64,000 nt of DNA from Pararhizobium capsulatum DSM 1112 (GCF_030814475.1 NZ_JAUSVF010000001.1:3815001-3879000); one strand, 5' to 3'. Counted from the first letter of the stretch, positions 26,328 to 35,423 are shown. The notes: generated by a model from the sequence alone, not told the origin. A program made the numbers and translations.

Positions 26328-27234
26328 CCACTCCGAGAGCTTCTGCTGAAATCCAGAAGACGGAATCGTCCGCTTCCGCCGTTTCCAGCCAGAGGAATTC
26401 CAGATGGGGGAATTCGGCTTCGAGGATTTCGCGGCCGCGGCCGATTTCGCAGATCATGCCGCCGCCGGGATTGAGGTGTTTGCCGGCTTCCGCAAGGATG
26501 ATGCGGACGAGATCGAGTCCGTCGACGCCGCCGTCATGGGCCATGGCGGGTTCGGCGCGGAATTCCGGCGGATAGTCGTCCATCGCGACGTGATCGACAT
26601 AGGGCGGATTGGTGATGATCAGGTCGTAGGTCTTGCCTTCGAGCGGCTTGAAGAGATCGCCCTGATAGAGGCTGACCTGCCCTTCCACGTCATGGTCACC
26701 GACGTTTATTTTCGCGACTTCCAGCGCGTCTTCCGAGAGATCGACAGCGTCGATTTCGGCATAGGGGAAGAATTTGGCCGCAAGCACGGCAAGGCAGCCT
26801 GAGCCGGTGCAGATATCCACGGCGCTCTCGACAAGCGATGGATCAGGCAGGAAGGCCGAACCGTCGGGATTTCCATATTCGGCAAACAGGATCTCGCCGA
26901 TATGGGAACGGGGAACGATGACCCGCTCATCCACATGGAAGCGCACGCCCTGGATATAGGCGCGGCCTGTGAGATAGGAAGACGGCTTGCGAGTGGTGAC
27001 ACGCGCCTCGATCCGCTCGGCAAGCAGCTTGCGTTCATCGGGCAGAAGGCGTGCGTCGAGGAAGGGATCGAGCGTATCGATCGGCAATTCGAGGCTGTCG
27101 AGCAGCAGGTAGGCGGCATCGTCGGTGGCGGTGGTGGTTCCGTGGCCGTAGCTCAGATCGGCGGCGTTGAAGCGGGAGATCGCATAGCGCCAGTAATCGC
27201 GCAGGGTGACGAGTTCGCTGGTGATGTCGGTCAA
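26323..27234 (-). CDS. prmB: Ribosomal protein L3 glutamine methyltransferase PrmB
   Basis: N5-methylates a glutamine in ribosomal protein L3 during 50S assembly. 303 residues, slightly longer than PrmC as expected, with the N-terminal LRDYWRYAISRFNAADLSYGHGT characteristic of PrmB, in which FNAADLSYGHGT is the recognisable part. The SAM motif is VDICTGSGCLAVLAAKFF and the catalytic motif NPPYVDH. The start is TTG 27234 with GAGG six bases upstream. The stop overlaps the out-of-phase SnoaL start. Confidence 0.96.
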   Translation of the reverse strand: MTDITSELVTLRDYWRYAISRFNAADLSYGHGTTTATDDAAYLLLDSLELPIDTLDPFLDARLLPDERKLLAERIEARVTTRKPSSYLTGRAYIQGVRFHVDERVIVPRSHIGEILFAEYGNPDGSAFLPDPSLVESAVDICTGSGCLAVLAAKFFPYAEIDAVDLSEDALEVAKINVGDHDVEGQVSLYQGDLFKPLEGKTYDLIITNPPYVDHVAMDDYPPEFRAEPAMAHDGGVDGLDLVRIILAEAGKHLNPGGGMICEIGRGREILEAEFPHLEFLWLETAEADDSVFWISAEALGVE

Positions 27235-27368
27235 GGTCGCCTCGCTTCGGGTTTTCGTGGCCTGTGCTCTCAGTAGAATGATGGGGTTGGCGGGTCAACC
27301 GCGGGGACGGTGCGCAGGCGATCCCGAGCCAGCCGTTCGAACACACCGCATGAACCAGTAAAGCTTAG

Positions 27369-27797
27369 CTAATTGATATCGTCCGGCAGCACCGGAAGCG
27401 GGGCGATCTCGATGCCTTCTTCCAGCAGTGCCTCGACTTCCTTGATCGAGGCCTGGCCGATCAGTCCGCGCTGCTCGGTCTCGCCGTAATGGATCTTGCG
27501 GGCTTCTTCGGGGAATTTTTCGCCAACATCCTCGGAGTTCTCGCGGATGGTCTTGACGATCTCGCGCATCCGTCCGACGGCCTCGCGGTGGATCTCGTTG
27601 ACCATCAGGCTGCGGGTCTCCTCCTTCTTGCGGGCCGTCGCGACGGAGGGCGCCATCAGCTGCTTGGAGATGGCAGCGGAACCACAGGAGGGACACGTCA
27701 CAAGGCCACGCGCGTGCTGGCCGTCGAAATCCGCACTGGAGGAAAACCAGCCCTCGAAGGCATGGCCGTTGTCGCAGACGAGCGGGTACTTGATCAC
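27369..27797 (-). CDS. DUF1178 family protein
   Basis: 142-residue conserved alphaproteobacterial/betaproteobacterial protein of unknown function. It starts MIKYPLVCDNGHAFEGWFSS and carries a probable zinc site: C and H in VCDNGH with the CPSCG knuckle near residue 35. The middle helix region includes ENSEDVGEKFPEEARKIHYG, the family's most conserved block. Its start overlaps the stop of the nitrilase gene by four bases (ATGA), so the two are translationally coupled, and it is the last gene of the comF-grxC-nitrilase-DUF1178 run. Confidence 0.93.
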   Translation of the reverse strand: MIKYPLVCDNGHAFEGWFSSSADFDGQHARGLVTCPSCGSAAISKQLMAPSVATARKKEETRSLMVNEIHREAVGRMREIVKTIRENSEDVGEKFPEEARKIHYGETEQRGLIGQASIKEVEALLEEGIEIAPLPVLPDDIN

Positions 27798-28648
27798 GCG
27801 GCAAAATCCCCCGACGCCCGGGGCAGTTCCGCAAGCGTGAAGGCGCGGCCGTTCTTGAGGTTCGGAATTTTCGCGCGGGTAGTGGAGACGACGGTCGTAT
27901 CGATCTCGGCCAGGACGATCGCCTCACCCTCGCCGCCGGCTTCGCCCAGGATCTTGCCCCAGGGGTCGATGATCATCGAATGGCCATAGGTGGTGCGCCC
28001 GTCTTCATGCCGTCCGCCCTGGGCCGCCGCGATCACGAACATGCCGTTCTCGATGGCCCGGGCTCTGAGCAGGATCTCCCAATGGGCCTCGCCTGTCTGT
28101 TGCGTGAAAGCTGCCGGCACCGACATGAGCTCGGCACCCGCCATCGCCTGGCGGCGGAAGAGATCGGGGAAGCGCACGTCGTAGCAGATGGCAAAGCCGA
28201 GCTTGCCGAAGGGCAGATCAGCCATGACAGCGGTGTCGCCCGCCGAATAGGCCGAGCTCTCGCGAAAGCTTTCGCCATTGTCGAGATCGACGTCGAACAT
28301 GTGGATCTTGTCGTAGTGGCAGATCTTGGAGCCATCAGGTCCAAAGAGAAAGCCGCGATTGGCGATCTTGCCTTCGCCGAGCCCGATCGCTGTCGAGCCG
28401 ACATGCAGGTGAATGCCGAGCGTGGCGGCAAGCGCAGAGGCGCGCCGCACGATCAGGTCGTCATGCTCGCCCTTCAGCATCGCCCGGAGCGCCACACGAT
28501 CGCGCTGCATGGCGCCGGTCATCTCCGGCGTCTGGATATAGGTGGCCCCATGGCCGGCCGCCTCGCGCACCAGCCGATCCATCGCCTCGGCATTGGCGGC
28601 GGCATCAACACCGGAGCACATCTGGATGGCGGCAACCTTGAACACCAT
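27794..28648 (-). CDS. Carbon-nitrogen hydrolase (Nit1/Nit2-like)
   Basis: Nitrilase-superfamily amidase of 284 residues. The catalytic triad is visible: Glu in TPEMTGAM, Lys in CHYDKIHMFD and Cys in FAICYDVRFP. The subgroup resembles Nit1/Nit2, whose members hydrolyse deaminated glutathione or alpha-ketoglutaramate, so metabolite repair is the likely role. Placement directly after grxC fits a glutathione connection. It is coupled to DUF1178 downstream and separated from grxC by 11 bp. Confidence 0.9.
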   Translation of the reverse strand: MVFKVAAIQMCSGVDAAANAEAMDRLVREAAGHGATYIQTPEMTGAMQRDRVALRAMLKGEHDDLIVRRASALAATLGIHLHVGSTAIGLGEGKIANRGFLFGPDGSKICHYDKIHMFDVDLDNGESFRESSAYSAGDTAVMADLPFGKLGFAICYDVRFPDLFRRQAMAGAELMSVPAAFTQQTGEAHWEILLRARAIENGMFVIAAAQGGRHEDGRTTYGHSMIIDPWGKILGEAGGEGEAIVLAEIDTTVVSTTRAKIPNLKNGRAFTLAELPRASGDFAA

Positions 28649-28659
28649 GATCCCTGTCC

Positions 28660-28917
28660 TTATGCCGCCAGCATCGCGTCGAGCTTGCCGGCACGCTCCA
28701 GCGCATGCAGATCGTCGCAGCCGCCGACATGGGCGTTGTTGATGAAAATCTGCGGGAAGGTCGTGCCGCCGTTGGAGCGCTCGATCATCTGCTGGCGGAT
28801 ATCAGGTGCATAGGTCGCGTCATGTTCCAGGAACTTGACGCCCTTGGTCTCGAGAAGCTTCTTTGCAGCCGAGCAGTAGCCGCAGAACTGACGCGTGTAG
28901 ATAACGACGGAAGCCAT
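28660..28917 (-). CDS. grxC: Glutaredoxin 3
   Basis: Small glutathione-dependent thiol oxidoreductase, 85 residues from ATG 28917 (MASVVIYTRQFCGYCSAAKK). The active site is CGYC; the cis-Pro loop is TTFPQIFINNAHVGGCDDLH with the glutathione-binding GGCDD. An in-frame start 14 codons upstream was rejected because it adds non-homologous residues. Cytoplasmic; reduces disulfides and can donate electrons to ribonucleotide reductase. Second gene of the comF operon. Confidence 0.95.
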   Translation of the reverse strand: MASVVIYTRQFCGYCSAAKKLLETKGVKFLEHDATYAPDIRQQMIERSNGGTTFPQIFINNAHVGGCDDLHALERAGKLDAMLAA

Positions 28918-28962
28918 GATCAGAACCTGTTTGCATGCCGGCCCAATGCCGGCGGTCATCAG

Positions 28963-29742
28963 TCATATAAGACCGCTAATGGCTCTTGCAAAGGTCAAAA
29001 CCGTGACTTCGGCGGCCCCTGCCCGCTTCAGGGCGCGTGTCGCGGCACTCACCGTCGCCCCGGTCGTATAGACATTGTCGACAAGAACGATATGGCGGCC
29101 GAACAGCTGGTCGCGCGCTGCCTCGGGAACGGAAAAGGCCCCTTGCACATTGTCTCGCCGCGCCGCAACACCGAGCCCCACCTGTTGCCGGGTGCGACGG
29201 GTGCGCAGCAGGGCGGTCGGCAGATGGGGCTTGCCCGACATCCGGGCGATGGCGCGCGCAAGCTCTGCGGACTGGTTGTATCGCCGGCTCCAGAGCCTAA
29301 AGGCATGCAGCGGCACCGGCACGATCGCCTCGCAATCGGCGACGGCGCCATCACTGGCGCGGATCATCCACCCGGCCATCATCAAGGCGAGATCGGTTCG
29401 GTCGCGGTATTTGAGGTCATGAACCAAAGAGCGGGCAATGCCATCATGAATGGCAACCGAGCGCAGCCGGTCGAACACCGGAGGATCGGCAATCGCATCG
29501 GCCGACAGGATGCCCTTGCCGAGATCGTGGGAAAACGGCAGTCCGAGCACTTCGCAATAGGGCCGCTCGATCAGCCGCAGCCTGGGCCAGCGGGCGCCGC
29601 AGACACCGCCATGGCGGGAGACGATTACGCCGCAGCCGGTGCAGACCGGCGGATAGACGAAATCGACCGCGGCACCGGCAAGCCGCCGGAAACCAACCGC
29701 CCAACCGCCCGCCCAGCCGATCGCCCGGCTGCGCAACGACAT
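28963..29742 (-). CDS. comF: ComF family phosphoribosyltransferase-like protein
   Basis: 259 residues from ATG 29742, with GGGGA upstream. Rhizobial ComF proteins have an N-terminal zinc knuckle and a C-terminal type I phosphoribosyltransferase fold. Here the first knuckle pair CTGC is present, but the second is imperfect (CGARW and PYCEVLG instead of a clean second CxxC). The PRPP loop is LVDNVYTTGAT, with Asn where a second Asp is usual. RRYNQSAELARAIA and RRTRQQVGLGVAARRDNV are typical ComF blocks. Members are linked to DNA uptake or processing in other bacteria; the role in rhizobia is unclear. It is divergent from a methyltransferase gene. Confidence 0.88.
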   Translation of the reverse strand: MSLRSRAIGWAGGWAVGFRRLAGAAVDFVYPPVCTGCGVIVSRHGGVCGARWPRLRLIERPYCEVLGLPFSHDLGKGILSADAIADPPVFDRLRSVAIHDGIARSLVHDLKYRDRTDLALMMAGWMIRASDGAVADCEAIVPVPLHAFRLWSRRYNQSAELARAIARMSGKPHLPTALLRTRRTRQQVGLGVAARRDNVQGAFSVPEAARDQLFGRHIVLVDNVYTTGATVSAATRALKRAGAAEVTVLTFARAISGLI

Positions 29743-29829
29743 CGAAATTTCCCCTTCGTCCCCGTCCATGCGGTTGACATTACGATCGCGCGGGTCTTTT
29801 TGCGACCCTCAATCTGGAGCCAGACGCCC

Positions 29830-30726
29830 GTGGATATCGTCTTCGATCAGGACCTCATCGCCATCAGGCGCAAGCGCGCCCTCAAGGCTGCCGACGACAA
29901 GGCCGGCTTCCTCCTGGAGATCGCCGCGCGCGAACTGGCCGAGCGGCTGAACGTCGTCGAGCGCCACTTCGACGTCGGCGTGGAACTTCATGGCTACACC
30001 GGCATCACCGCCGCCGAAATCCTCGCGACAAAAAAGGTCGGCACGCTCATTCGTGTCGAAACAGATGAAGCCTTTTCCAGGGACGGGCATGAATTCAAGG
30101 CTGCGCCGCTCGAGACCGTGCCGCTGGGCTCGGAGACAGCCAATCTCGTGGTTTCGCCGCTCTCGCTTCACCTGACGAACGACACGCCCGGCGTCTTCAT
30201 CCAGATACGGCGGGCGCTGAAGCCGGACGGGCTGTTTCTCGCGGCAATCCCGGGCAGCGGAACGCTGCAGGAGTTGCGCGAGGTGTTGCTGGAAACGGAA
30301 ACCGAGATGACCGGCGGTGTGAGCCCGCGCGTCATCCCGTTTGCTGACGTGCGCGACATGGGTGGGCTGCTGCAGCGTGCCGGTTTCGCCCTGCCGGTCG
30401 CCGACACGGAAACCTACACGGTTCGCTACAGCTCGCTCTTCGCGCTGCTCAAGGATCTGAGGGCAATGGGGATGACCAACCCGCTCGCCGCCCGCAGCCG
30501 CAATCCGCTGACCAGGTCCTTTTTCCTGCGCGCGGCCGATTTGTATGCCGAACGCTTTGCAGACCCCGACGGCCGCATCCGCGCGACCTTCTCGATCATC
30601 TATATTTCAGGCTGGGCGCCGCATGAAAGCCAGCAGAAGCCCCTGGCGCCGGGATCGGCGCGCACGCGGCTTGCGGATGCACTGGGCGTTCGCGAAGGGA
30701 ATCTCAGGGACGAGCCGAAAGAGTAG
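29830..30726 (+). CDS. SAM-dependent methyltransferase, BioC/NDUFAF5-like
   Basis: 298 residues from GTG 29830, with GGAG ten bases upstream. It begins (M)DIVFDQDLIAIRRKRALKAA, a helical lead found in the alphaproteobacterial homologues of the mitochondrial complex I assembly factor NDUFAF5. In the methylase domain the SAM motif is weak (VGVELHGYTGITAAEI), while LVVSPLSLHLTNDTPGVFIQ and LKPDGLFLAAIPGSGTLQEL are well kept; the latter is typical of the group. A much longer upstream extension of the frame runs antisense to comF and was rejected. The substrate is inferred by homology only. Confidence 0.85.
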   Translation: MDIVFDQDLIAIRRKRALKAADDKAGFLLEIAARELAERLNVVERHFDVGVELHGYTGITAAEILATKKVGTLIRVETDEAFSRDGHEFKAAPLETVPLGSETANLVVSPLSLHLTNDTPGVFIQIRRALKPDGLFLAAIPGSGTLQELREVLLETETEMTGGVSPRVIPFADVRDMGGLLQRAGFALPVADTETYTVRYSSLFALLKDLRAMGMTNPLAARSRNPLTRSFFLRAADLYAERFADPDGRIRATFSIIYISGWAPHESQQKPLAPGSARTRLADALGVREGNLRDEPKE

Positions 30727-30743
30727 GATCGGCAGAAACCATG

Positions 30744-30920
30744 TCAGCTGTTGGGGGCATCCGCCATGGCAGTTGCAATCTTCTTGAAGACATCGACCAG
30801 CGAATCGGAAAACGACCCGAAGCCGGCAATCAGCGCAACGGATATAAGCGCAGCGATAAGACCATACTCGATCGCCGTTGCACCGGTCTTGTCCTGCATG
30901 AAACGGCTGAATGTCTGCAT
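30744..30920 (-). CDS. Flp/Fap-type pilin (type IVb)
   Basis: 58 residues. The prepilin signature is KTGATAIEYGLIAALISVAL: a Gly before the cleavage point, Glu-Tyr at +5/+6 and the hydrophobic N-terminal helix. ATG 30920 gives the short basic leader typical of Flp pilins. No tad/cpa assembly genes are adjacent; the next gene upstream encodes a one-helix protein. It is either an extra pilin assembled by a Tad machine encoded elsewhere, or an unassembled paralogue. Confidence 0.92.
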   Translation of the reverse strand: MQTFSRFMQDKTGATAIEYGLIAALISVALIAGFGSFSDSLVDVFKKIATAMADAPNS

Positions 30921-31018
30921 GGGTCCTGGGGCCTCTCGGTTCATGCGAGGGTCAACAGCGCCCCAGCTTTCTCACTTATGTGCAAGTCTCAGACGCAGCA
31001 ACGTCGTGCAAACCGGTC

Positions 31019-31339
31019 TCAGCAGCCGCTTTTGGCGCCATTGGCATCGATAATGCAGACCGCGCCGGGCATTTCCTGAAGCACGCTGCGGCGTACGGTG
31101 TAACGCTTGCCGCCGCCGTTCGATGGAATGGAGCCGGTGGAAATATTGTCATAGTCGATCGGTGCGTTGGCGAGCACCTTGCCGGTCGTCTTCGACGACA
31201 GCATCGGTGTCAGGATCAGCGTCAACGCGATGACGGCCGTGCCGAACAGCAGCGACAGATTGAGCACGCCGGTGCGGCGGTACTGGGAGGTCGCCAGTTC
31301 CTTGTCTTGCACGGTTCTCCAGAATTCGTCGTCTGCCAT
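31019..31339 (-). CDS. Hypothetical single-helix membrane protein
   Basis: 106 residues from ATG 31339 (MADDEFWRTVQDKELATSQY). One transmembrane segment (NLSLLFGTAVIALTLILTPM, about 26-45) is followed by a probable periplasmic tail with RYTVRRSVLQEMPGAVCIID and two cysteines, one the last residue. GAGG precedes the start. It lies about 100 bp upstream of the Flp pilin in the same direction, which may mean a link to pilus or surface functions. No family name is recognised. Confidence 0.7.
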   Translation of the reverse strand: MADDEFWRTVQDKELATSQYRRTGVLNLSLLFGTAVIALTLILTPMLSSKTTGKVLANAPIDYDNISTGSIPSNGGGKRYTVRRSVLQEMPGAVCIIDANGAKSGC

Positions 31340-31529
31340 TGCCTGCCTCTTTTGATGTACGTGCGTTCCGCGACAGCCGGTGCGGCATTGCGGCGCCATG
31401 TTCGCACCGACACTCAACGATGGCGTCGGCGGGAATCATCGCGCCACAATAGCCATCGACATTTACTCAGGCTGGATTTTGCCGTGTGGTGATAAACGTT
31501 CGATTAACGAAACGTATTTTTCCCCGATT

Positions 31530-31943
31530 TCAGAGCAGATCCATCAGATAAGGGATCAGCGGCTCATCGGCAGGCGGCATCGGATAGTCGCGCAGGGCTT
31601 GCGGGCGAACCCACTTGACCGCCTGACCTTCCCGACCATGGGCAACGCCCTCATATCTGCGGCAGACATAAAGCGGCATCAGAAGATGAAAATCGTCGTA
31701 GCTGTGGCTCGCGAAGGTCAGCGGAGCAAGGCAGGCGACCTTGGTGACGATGCCAAGTTCCTCATCCAGTTCGCGGATCAGGGTTTCTTCCGGCGTTTCG
31801 CCTGCTTCCACCTTGCCGCCCGGAAATTCCCAGAGGCCTGCAAGCGATTTACCCTCAGGGCGTTGCGCAAGAAGAATGCGGCCATCGGCATCGACAAGAG
31901 CGCAGGCGGCAACAAGCAGTATTTTCTGACCGGCTGAACTCAT
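31530..31943 (-). CDS. mutT: MutT-type Nudix hydrolase
   Basis: Cleans the nucleotide pool by hydrolysing 8-oxo-dGTP and similar nucleotides. 137 residues from ATG 31943. The Nudix box is complete: GGKVEAGETPEETLIRELDE followed by ELGI, preceded by LAGLWEFP. It starts one base after the stop of the GNAT gene, forming the end of the argJ-GNAT-mutT operon. A longer upstream reading frame runs inside the GNAT gene and is rejected. Confidence 0.95.
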   Translation of the reverse strand: MSSAGQKILLVAACALVDADGRILLAQRPEGKSLAGLWEFPGGKVEAGETPEETLIRELDEELGIVTKVACLAPLTFASHSYDDFHLLMPLYVCRRYEGVAHGREGQAVKWVRPQALRDYPMPPADEPLIPYLMDLL

Positions 31944-31944
31944 G

Positions 31945-32730
31945 TCATTCTCCAGGGCGACGATAGACGTAGCGGTAGACTTCCCGGAACCCGAATTTCG
32001 CATAGAGGCCGCGGGCCGCCTGATTGCCCGTTTCCACGGCAAGCCACGCCTGGCGAGCGCCCCGAAGCCGCGCCCATCGCAGCGAGGACTGCACGATCGC
32101 GGTGGCGATGCCCTGCCCACGCTTTTCGGGAGCAACCGCCACCTGCAACAGGCCCGCAAGGTCATTGTCATGAACGGCAAGCGAAATGGCACTCGGGCCA
32201 ATTTTCGTATCCTCGAAAACGAAGAGACCGATTTCCGGCTTGATGGCGCCGATGATCTCCGTGAGAGCCGCCTTGGCGCTGTGTTCCCCCGGGCAAATCT
32301 GCACGCGGGCATCCACGAAACGGCCGATATCGCGCGTCGGCAGATGCTCGATGCTGTCGGTGCTCTCATTCGGTGGAATGTCGGCGATCATGACGATGCT
32401 GCCGGCGAAACTCTGCCAGCCGGCCTCATTCATATGGGCAATCAGTGCCGGAGGCGTCAGAGGGGTCTGTCGAACCGTAAGCTGCCTGCCGTAATCGGCA
32501 AAACGGCGAGAGGCCTTTTCCAGACGGGCGGCAATATCGCGGCTGTCGGACGGATCGAGCGGATTAACGGAATTCAGCCGGCGCGAATCGTGGCACTCGG
32601 TCAAGCGGATCAGCCAACTGCCATCATAGGCAACCTCAGCTGCCGGCCATGCACGGAAGCCAACCGCCTCCAGACGCCGCACCAGCGGCATTTCGGGGCT
32701 CGCCGTCATATCACGCATCAATTGATCCAT
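31945..32730 (-). CDS. GNAT family N-acetyltransferase
   Basis: 261 residues, with an unusual long N-terminal half (about 1-130, containing RLTECHDSRRLNSVNPLDPS) and a standard GNAT domain in the C-terminal half: VAPEKRGQGIATAIVQSSLR is the acetyl-CoA pyrophosphate loop and ETGNQAARGLYAKFGFREVY the typical end. The start shares one base with the argJ stop (TGATG), and mutT follows directly. The argJ-GNAT-mutT order recurs in rhizobia as far as I recall. The acceptor substrate is unknown. Confidence 0.9.
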   Translation of the reverse strand: MDQLMRDMTASPEMPLVRRLEAVGFRAWPAAEVAYDGSWLIRLTECHDSRRLNSVNPLDPSDSRDIAARLEKASRRFADYGRQLTVRQTPLTPPALIAHMNEAGWQSFAGSIVMIADIPPNESTDSIEHLPTRDIGRFVDARVQICPGEHSAKAALTEIIGAIKPEIGLFVFEDTKIGPSAISLAVHDNDLAGLLQVAVAPEKRGQGIATAIVQSSLRWARLRGARQAWLAVETGNQAARGLYAKFGFREVYRYVYRRPGE

Positions 32731-33971
32731 CAGCTCCGGTAGTCCCCGTTGATCTCGACATATTCCTTTGTCAGATCACAGGTGTAGACCGTCGCCGTGC
32801 CGGCTCCCAGGCCGATCTCGACGCGGATCGTAATGTCCTCTTCCTTCATGACGGCGGAAGCCGCATCTTCGGAATAGGACGGGTCACGCTCGCCATCGAC
32901 GGCAACACGCACATCACCGAACCAGATCGCCAGCCGGTCGCGGTCTGCCATCTCGCCGGACTTGCCGACAGCCATGACGACGCGGCCCCAGTTGGCGTCT
33001 TCGCCGGCAACCGCCGTCTTGACCAGCGGCGAGTTGGCGATCGAAAGACCGATGCGCTTGGCGGCAGCATCGCTCTCGGCACCTTCGACGGTCACGGCCA
33101 CCATCTTGCGGGCGCCTTCGCCGTCGCGCACGACCTGCAGCGCCAGATCCTTCAGCAGATCGTTGAGGGCTGCGCGGAAATCGGAAAGCGCCGGGCTGGC
33201 CGCATCCGAAACGGGCGCCTGCCCGTCCTTGGCAGCAGCGCCAGTCGCAAACAGCATCAGGGTATCGGAGGTCGAGGTATCACTATCGACAGTGACAGAA
33301 TTGAAGCTGGGGCCAGTGCCTTCGCTCAAAAGAATTTGCAGTGCGGCAGGCGAAATGGCGGCATCGGTGACAACGAAGGAAAGCATGGTCGCCATATCCG
33401 GCGCGATCATACCCGCCCCCTTGGCAATGCCATTGATGGTGACGGTCACGGCACCGATTTTTGCAGAGCGTGTCGCGACCTTCGGGTAGGTATCCGTGGT
33501 CATGATCGCCTTGGCCGCGTCCAACCAGAAATCACCCTTCGCCCGCTCGGTCATTTCACCCAGCACGCCAGCGAATTTCGTGGCATCGAGCGGCTCGCCG
33601 ATCACGCCGGTGGAAGCGAGGAAAACCTCGGTCGGTTCGCAACCGACCGCTTCGGCGGCAGACTTTGCCGTCAGTTCCGTAGCGGCCTTGCCCTTCTTGC
33701 CGGTGAAGGCATTCGCATTGCCGGAATTGACCACGACGGCACGGGCCGCACCGCCGGAAAGATGCTGGCGGCAGAGATCGACGGGGGCAGACGGGCAGCG
33801 CGAGCGGGTAAAGACGCCCGCAACCGCGGCCGGCTCGTCGAACACCATCAGGAGAACGTCGGTCCGGTTCTTGTATTTGATGCCCGCTTCGGCCGTCGCC
33901 ATGCGAACGCCGCGCACCGCAGGCATGTCGGCAAAGGATTTCGGGGCGAGAGGGGAAACGGAACCGGACAT
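32730..33971 (-). CDS. argJ: Arginine biosynthesis bifunctional protein ArgJ
   Basis: Transfers acetyl from acetylornithine to glutamate, and in bifunctional forms also makes acetylglutamate from acetyl-CoA. 413 residues from ATG 33971 ([20 protein letters not shown]). The autocleavage site is the Thr in [16 protein letters not shown], which splits the chain into alpha and beta subunits. [14 protein letters not shown] is also characteristic. The C-terminal [20 protein letters not shown] is the family ending. Start of an operon with a GNAT gene and mutT. A 339-bp gap with palindromic repeats separates it from the parvulin gene upstream. Confidence 0.97.
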   Translation of the reverse strand: MSGSVSPLAPKSFADMPAVRGVRMATAEAGIKYKNRTDVLLMVFDEPAAVAGVFTRSRCPSAPVDLCRQHLSGGAARAVVVNSGNANAFTGKKGKAATELTAKSAAEAVGCEPTEVFLASTGVIGEPLDATKFAGVLGEMTERAKGDFWLDAAKAIMTTDTYPKVATRSAKIGAVTVTINGIAKGAGMIAPDMATMLSFVVTDAAISPAALQILLSEGTGPSFNSVTVDSDTSTSDTLMLFATGAAAKDGQAPVSDAASPALSDFRAALNDLLKDLALQVVRDGEGARKMVAVTVEGAESDAAAKRIGLSIANSPLVKTAVAGEDANWGRVVMAVGKSGEMADRDRLAIWFGDVRVAVDGERDPSYSEDAASAVMKEEDITIRVEIGLGAGTATVYTCDLTKEYVEINGDYRS

Positions 33972-34310
33972 GATCAAACCCTGTTTAAACGTCACAGCCC
34001 GGCCTGCGGGCCCACAAACGAAATCCGAAAAGCGAGATGCCTCCGGGACTTGTCGAATTCAGAATCGTCTTACACCAGAAGCGCATGACCGTTCAAAGAC
34101 GAATGGTCACGCCTGTTGGTATGAGCAATATTTACGGTCACCGCCGCGGGCTCCCACTTCTCCCCAGCGGGGAGAAGTGCCGAGCTTGCGAGTCGATCAG
34201 GGGGTCTATCCGCTTGGTCAGAGCGAGCCGCCGCCTCATCCGACCCTGCGGGCCCTCTTCTCCCCGCTGGGGAGAAGAGGGAGCAAGCCGTTCCTCTTCA
34301 ACGCTTCGCC
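33972..34310. other. Intergenic region with two palindromes upstream of argJ
   Basis: The 339 bp contain the palindromic unit at 34155-34281 and the argJ promoter, which I could not place. Reading frames across the repeat are chance frames. Confidence 0.6.
34155..34281. repeat. Palindromic intergenic element with paired hairpins
   Basis: Two near-perfect hairpins bracket a 73-bp centre: CACTTCTCCCC, 3-nt loop, GGGGAGAAGTG (34155-34179) and CCCTCTTCTCCCC, 3-nt loop, GGGGAGAAGAGGG (34253-34281). The shared CTTCTCCCC core is frequent in rhizobial intergenic repeats. The second hairpin lies about 30 bp past the parvulin stop and could also end that transcript. Confidence 0.75.
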
Positions 34311-35171
34311 TTAGTTGGCCTGCTCAGCCTTGTTGGCGTCGTCATAGGCCTTCTTCAGTGCCGGGTCGGTGATATCGACAGTCGATTCCTTCTTGGCCGC
34401 TTCGAGAAGGGCGACGTACTTGTCGCGCATGACGAGCTGCTTGACCTGCGGCTCGACCTGCTCAAGCGTCGGCGGAGCCTGGGTGCGCTTGTCTTCAAGA
34501 AGAATGACGTGATAGCCGAACTGCGACTTGACCGGAGTTTCGGTGTACTTGCCCTTTTCGAGCTTGAAGGCGGCTTCGGAGAATTCCGGAACCATGCGCT
34601 CCTTGGTGAAGTAACCGAGATCGCCGCCATCAGCCTTGTTCGGGTCGGTCGACTTTTCCTTGGCAAGTTCCGCAAAGTCCTTGCCGCCGTCCAGTTCCTT
34701 GATGATCGCCTTGGCTTCATCTTCGGTTTTTACGAGGATGTGGCGGGCCTTCACTTCTTCTGGCGGGGTGACCTTGGCGATTTCCACGTCGTAACGGGCC
34801 TTCACCTCTTCGGCGGTAACGGCATCGACAACATGCTTCTTGAAGAAAGCATTGTGCAGTTCGCGGTCGGTCAGATAGGCGATGCGCTTCTTGAAGGCTT
34901 CATCGTTCTGGAGGCCTTCCTTGTCGGCATCCTTGGCGAGCAGCTTGACGTCGATCAGGCCGGAAAGAGCGGCAGCACGCTTCTGGTCATCCGGCAGCTG
35001 GGCAAGCTGCGGATCAAGGCCGGTCACGGCCAAATCCAGCTCGGACTTGACGATTTCGGCGTCACCAACCTTGGCGATAACCGGATCGGCCGCGTCCTGC
35101 GCCGAGACGGGAGCCTTGCCGGCCATCAATGCAACGAGAGCGACGGCAGCAAGCAATTTGTATTTCGACAT
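34311..35171 (-). CDS. Periplasmic peptidylprolyl isomerase (parvulin type)
   Basis: Assists folding of exported and outer-membrane proteins. 286 residues from ATG 35171, with AAGG seven bases upstream. A signal peptide (MSKYKLLAAVALVALMAGKA, cut after VSA) is followed by an N-terminal SurA-like helical region, then the PpiC rotamase domain (about 137-230) with KARHILVKTEDEAKAI, ADGGDLGYFTKERMVPEF and FGYHVILLED. It has a charged C-terminus. It is divergent from secA, so export machinery and a periplasmic folding helper share one control region. Confidence 0.93.
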   Translation of the reverse strand: MSKYKLLAAVALVALMAGKAPVSAQDAADPVIAKVGDAEIVKSELDLAVTGLDPQLAQLPDDQKRAAALSGLIDVKLLAKDADKEGLQNDEAFKKRIAYLTDRELHNAFFKKHVVDAVTAEEVKARYDVEIAKVTPPEEVKARHILVKTEDEAKAIIKELDGGKDFAELAKEKSTDPNKADGGDLGYFTKERMVPEFSEAAFKLEKGKYTETPVKSQFGYHVILLEDKRTQAPPTLEQVEPQVKQLVMRDKYVALLEAAKKESTVDITDPALKKAYDDANKAEQAN

Positions 35172-35282
35172 CCTCAAACCTTTCGAGACTGGTCTTCCGA
35201 AACCGCGATCGGCGGGTCGGCATACAGGCTCCACATCACCAGAATGTGGCGGTTCTGTAGCCTTTGCGCACGTCAAGTCCCG

Positions 35283-35311
35283 TTGACATAATTCGACCCC
35301 CCTCTTATCTG
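35283..35311 (+). promoter_or_regulatory. Candidate promoter of secA
   Basis: TTGACA, 17-base spacer, TATCTG, about 110 bp before the secA start. The -35 box is perfect and the spacing ideal; the -10 box is weak. Confidence 0.5.
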
Positions 35312-35423
35312 TCACGCAACCTCGCGTCCAGAACACTTCCGGGCGTTTCGCACCATTTCGCGGTTTTTCGAACGCGGCCATGAATGCCGGCTTGCCGGCC
35401 AGTAACAGGAAAGGACCATTCAG

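Noticed and set aside
28705..29829. Long plus-strand extension in front of the methyltransferase at 29830
   Set aside because: It runs antisense through grxC and comF, which are well supported, and has no family content; the methylase begins at GTG 29830.
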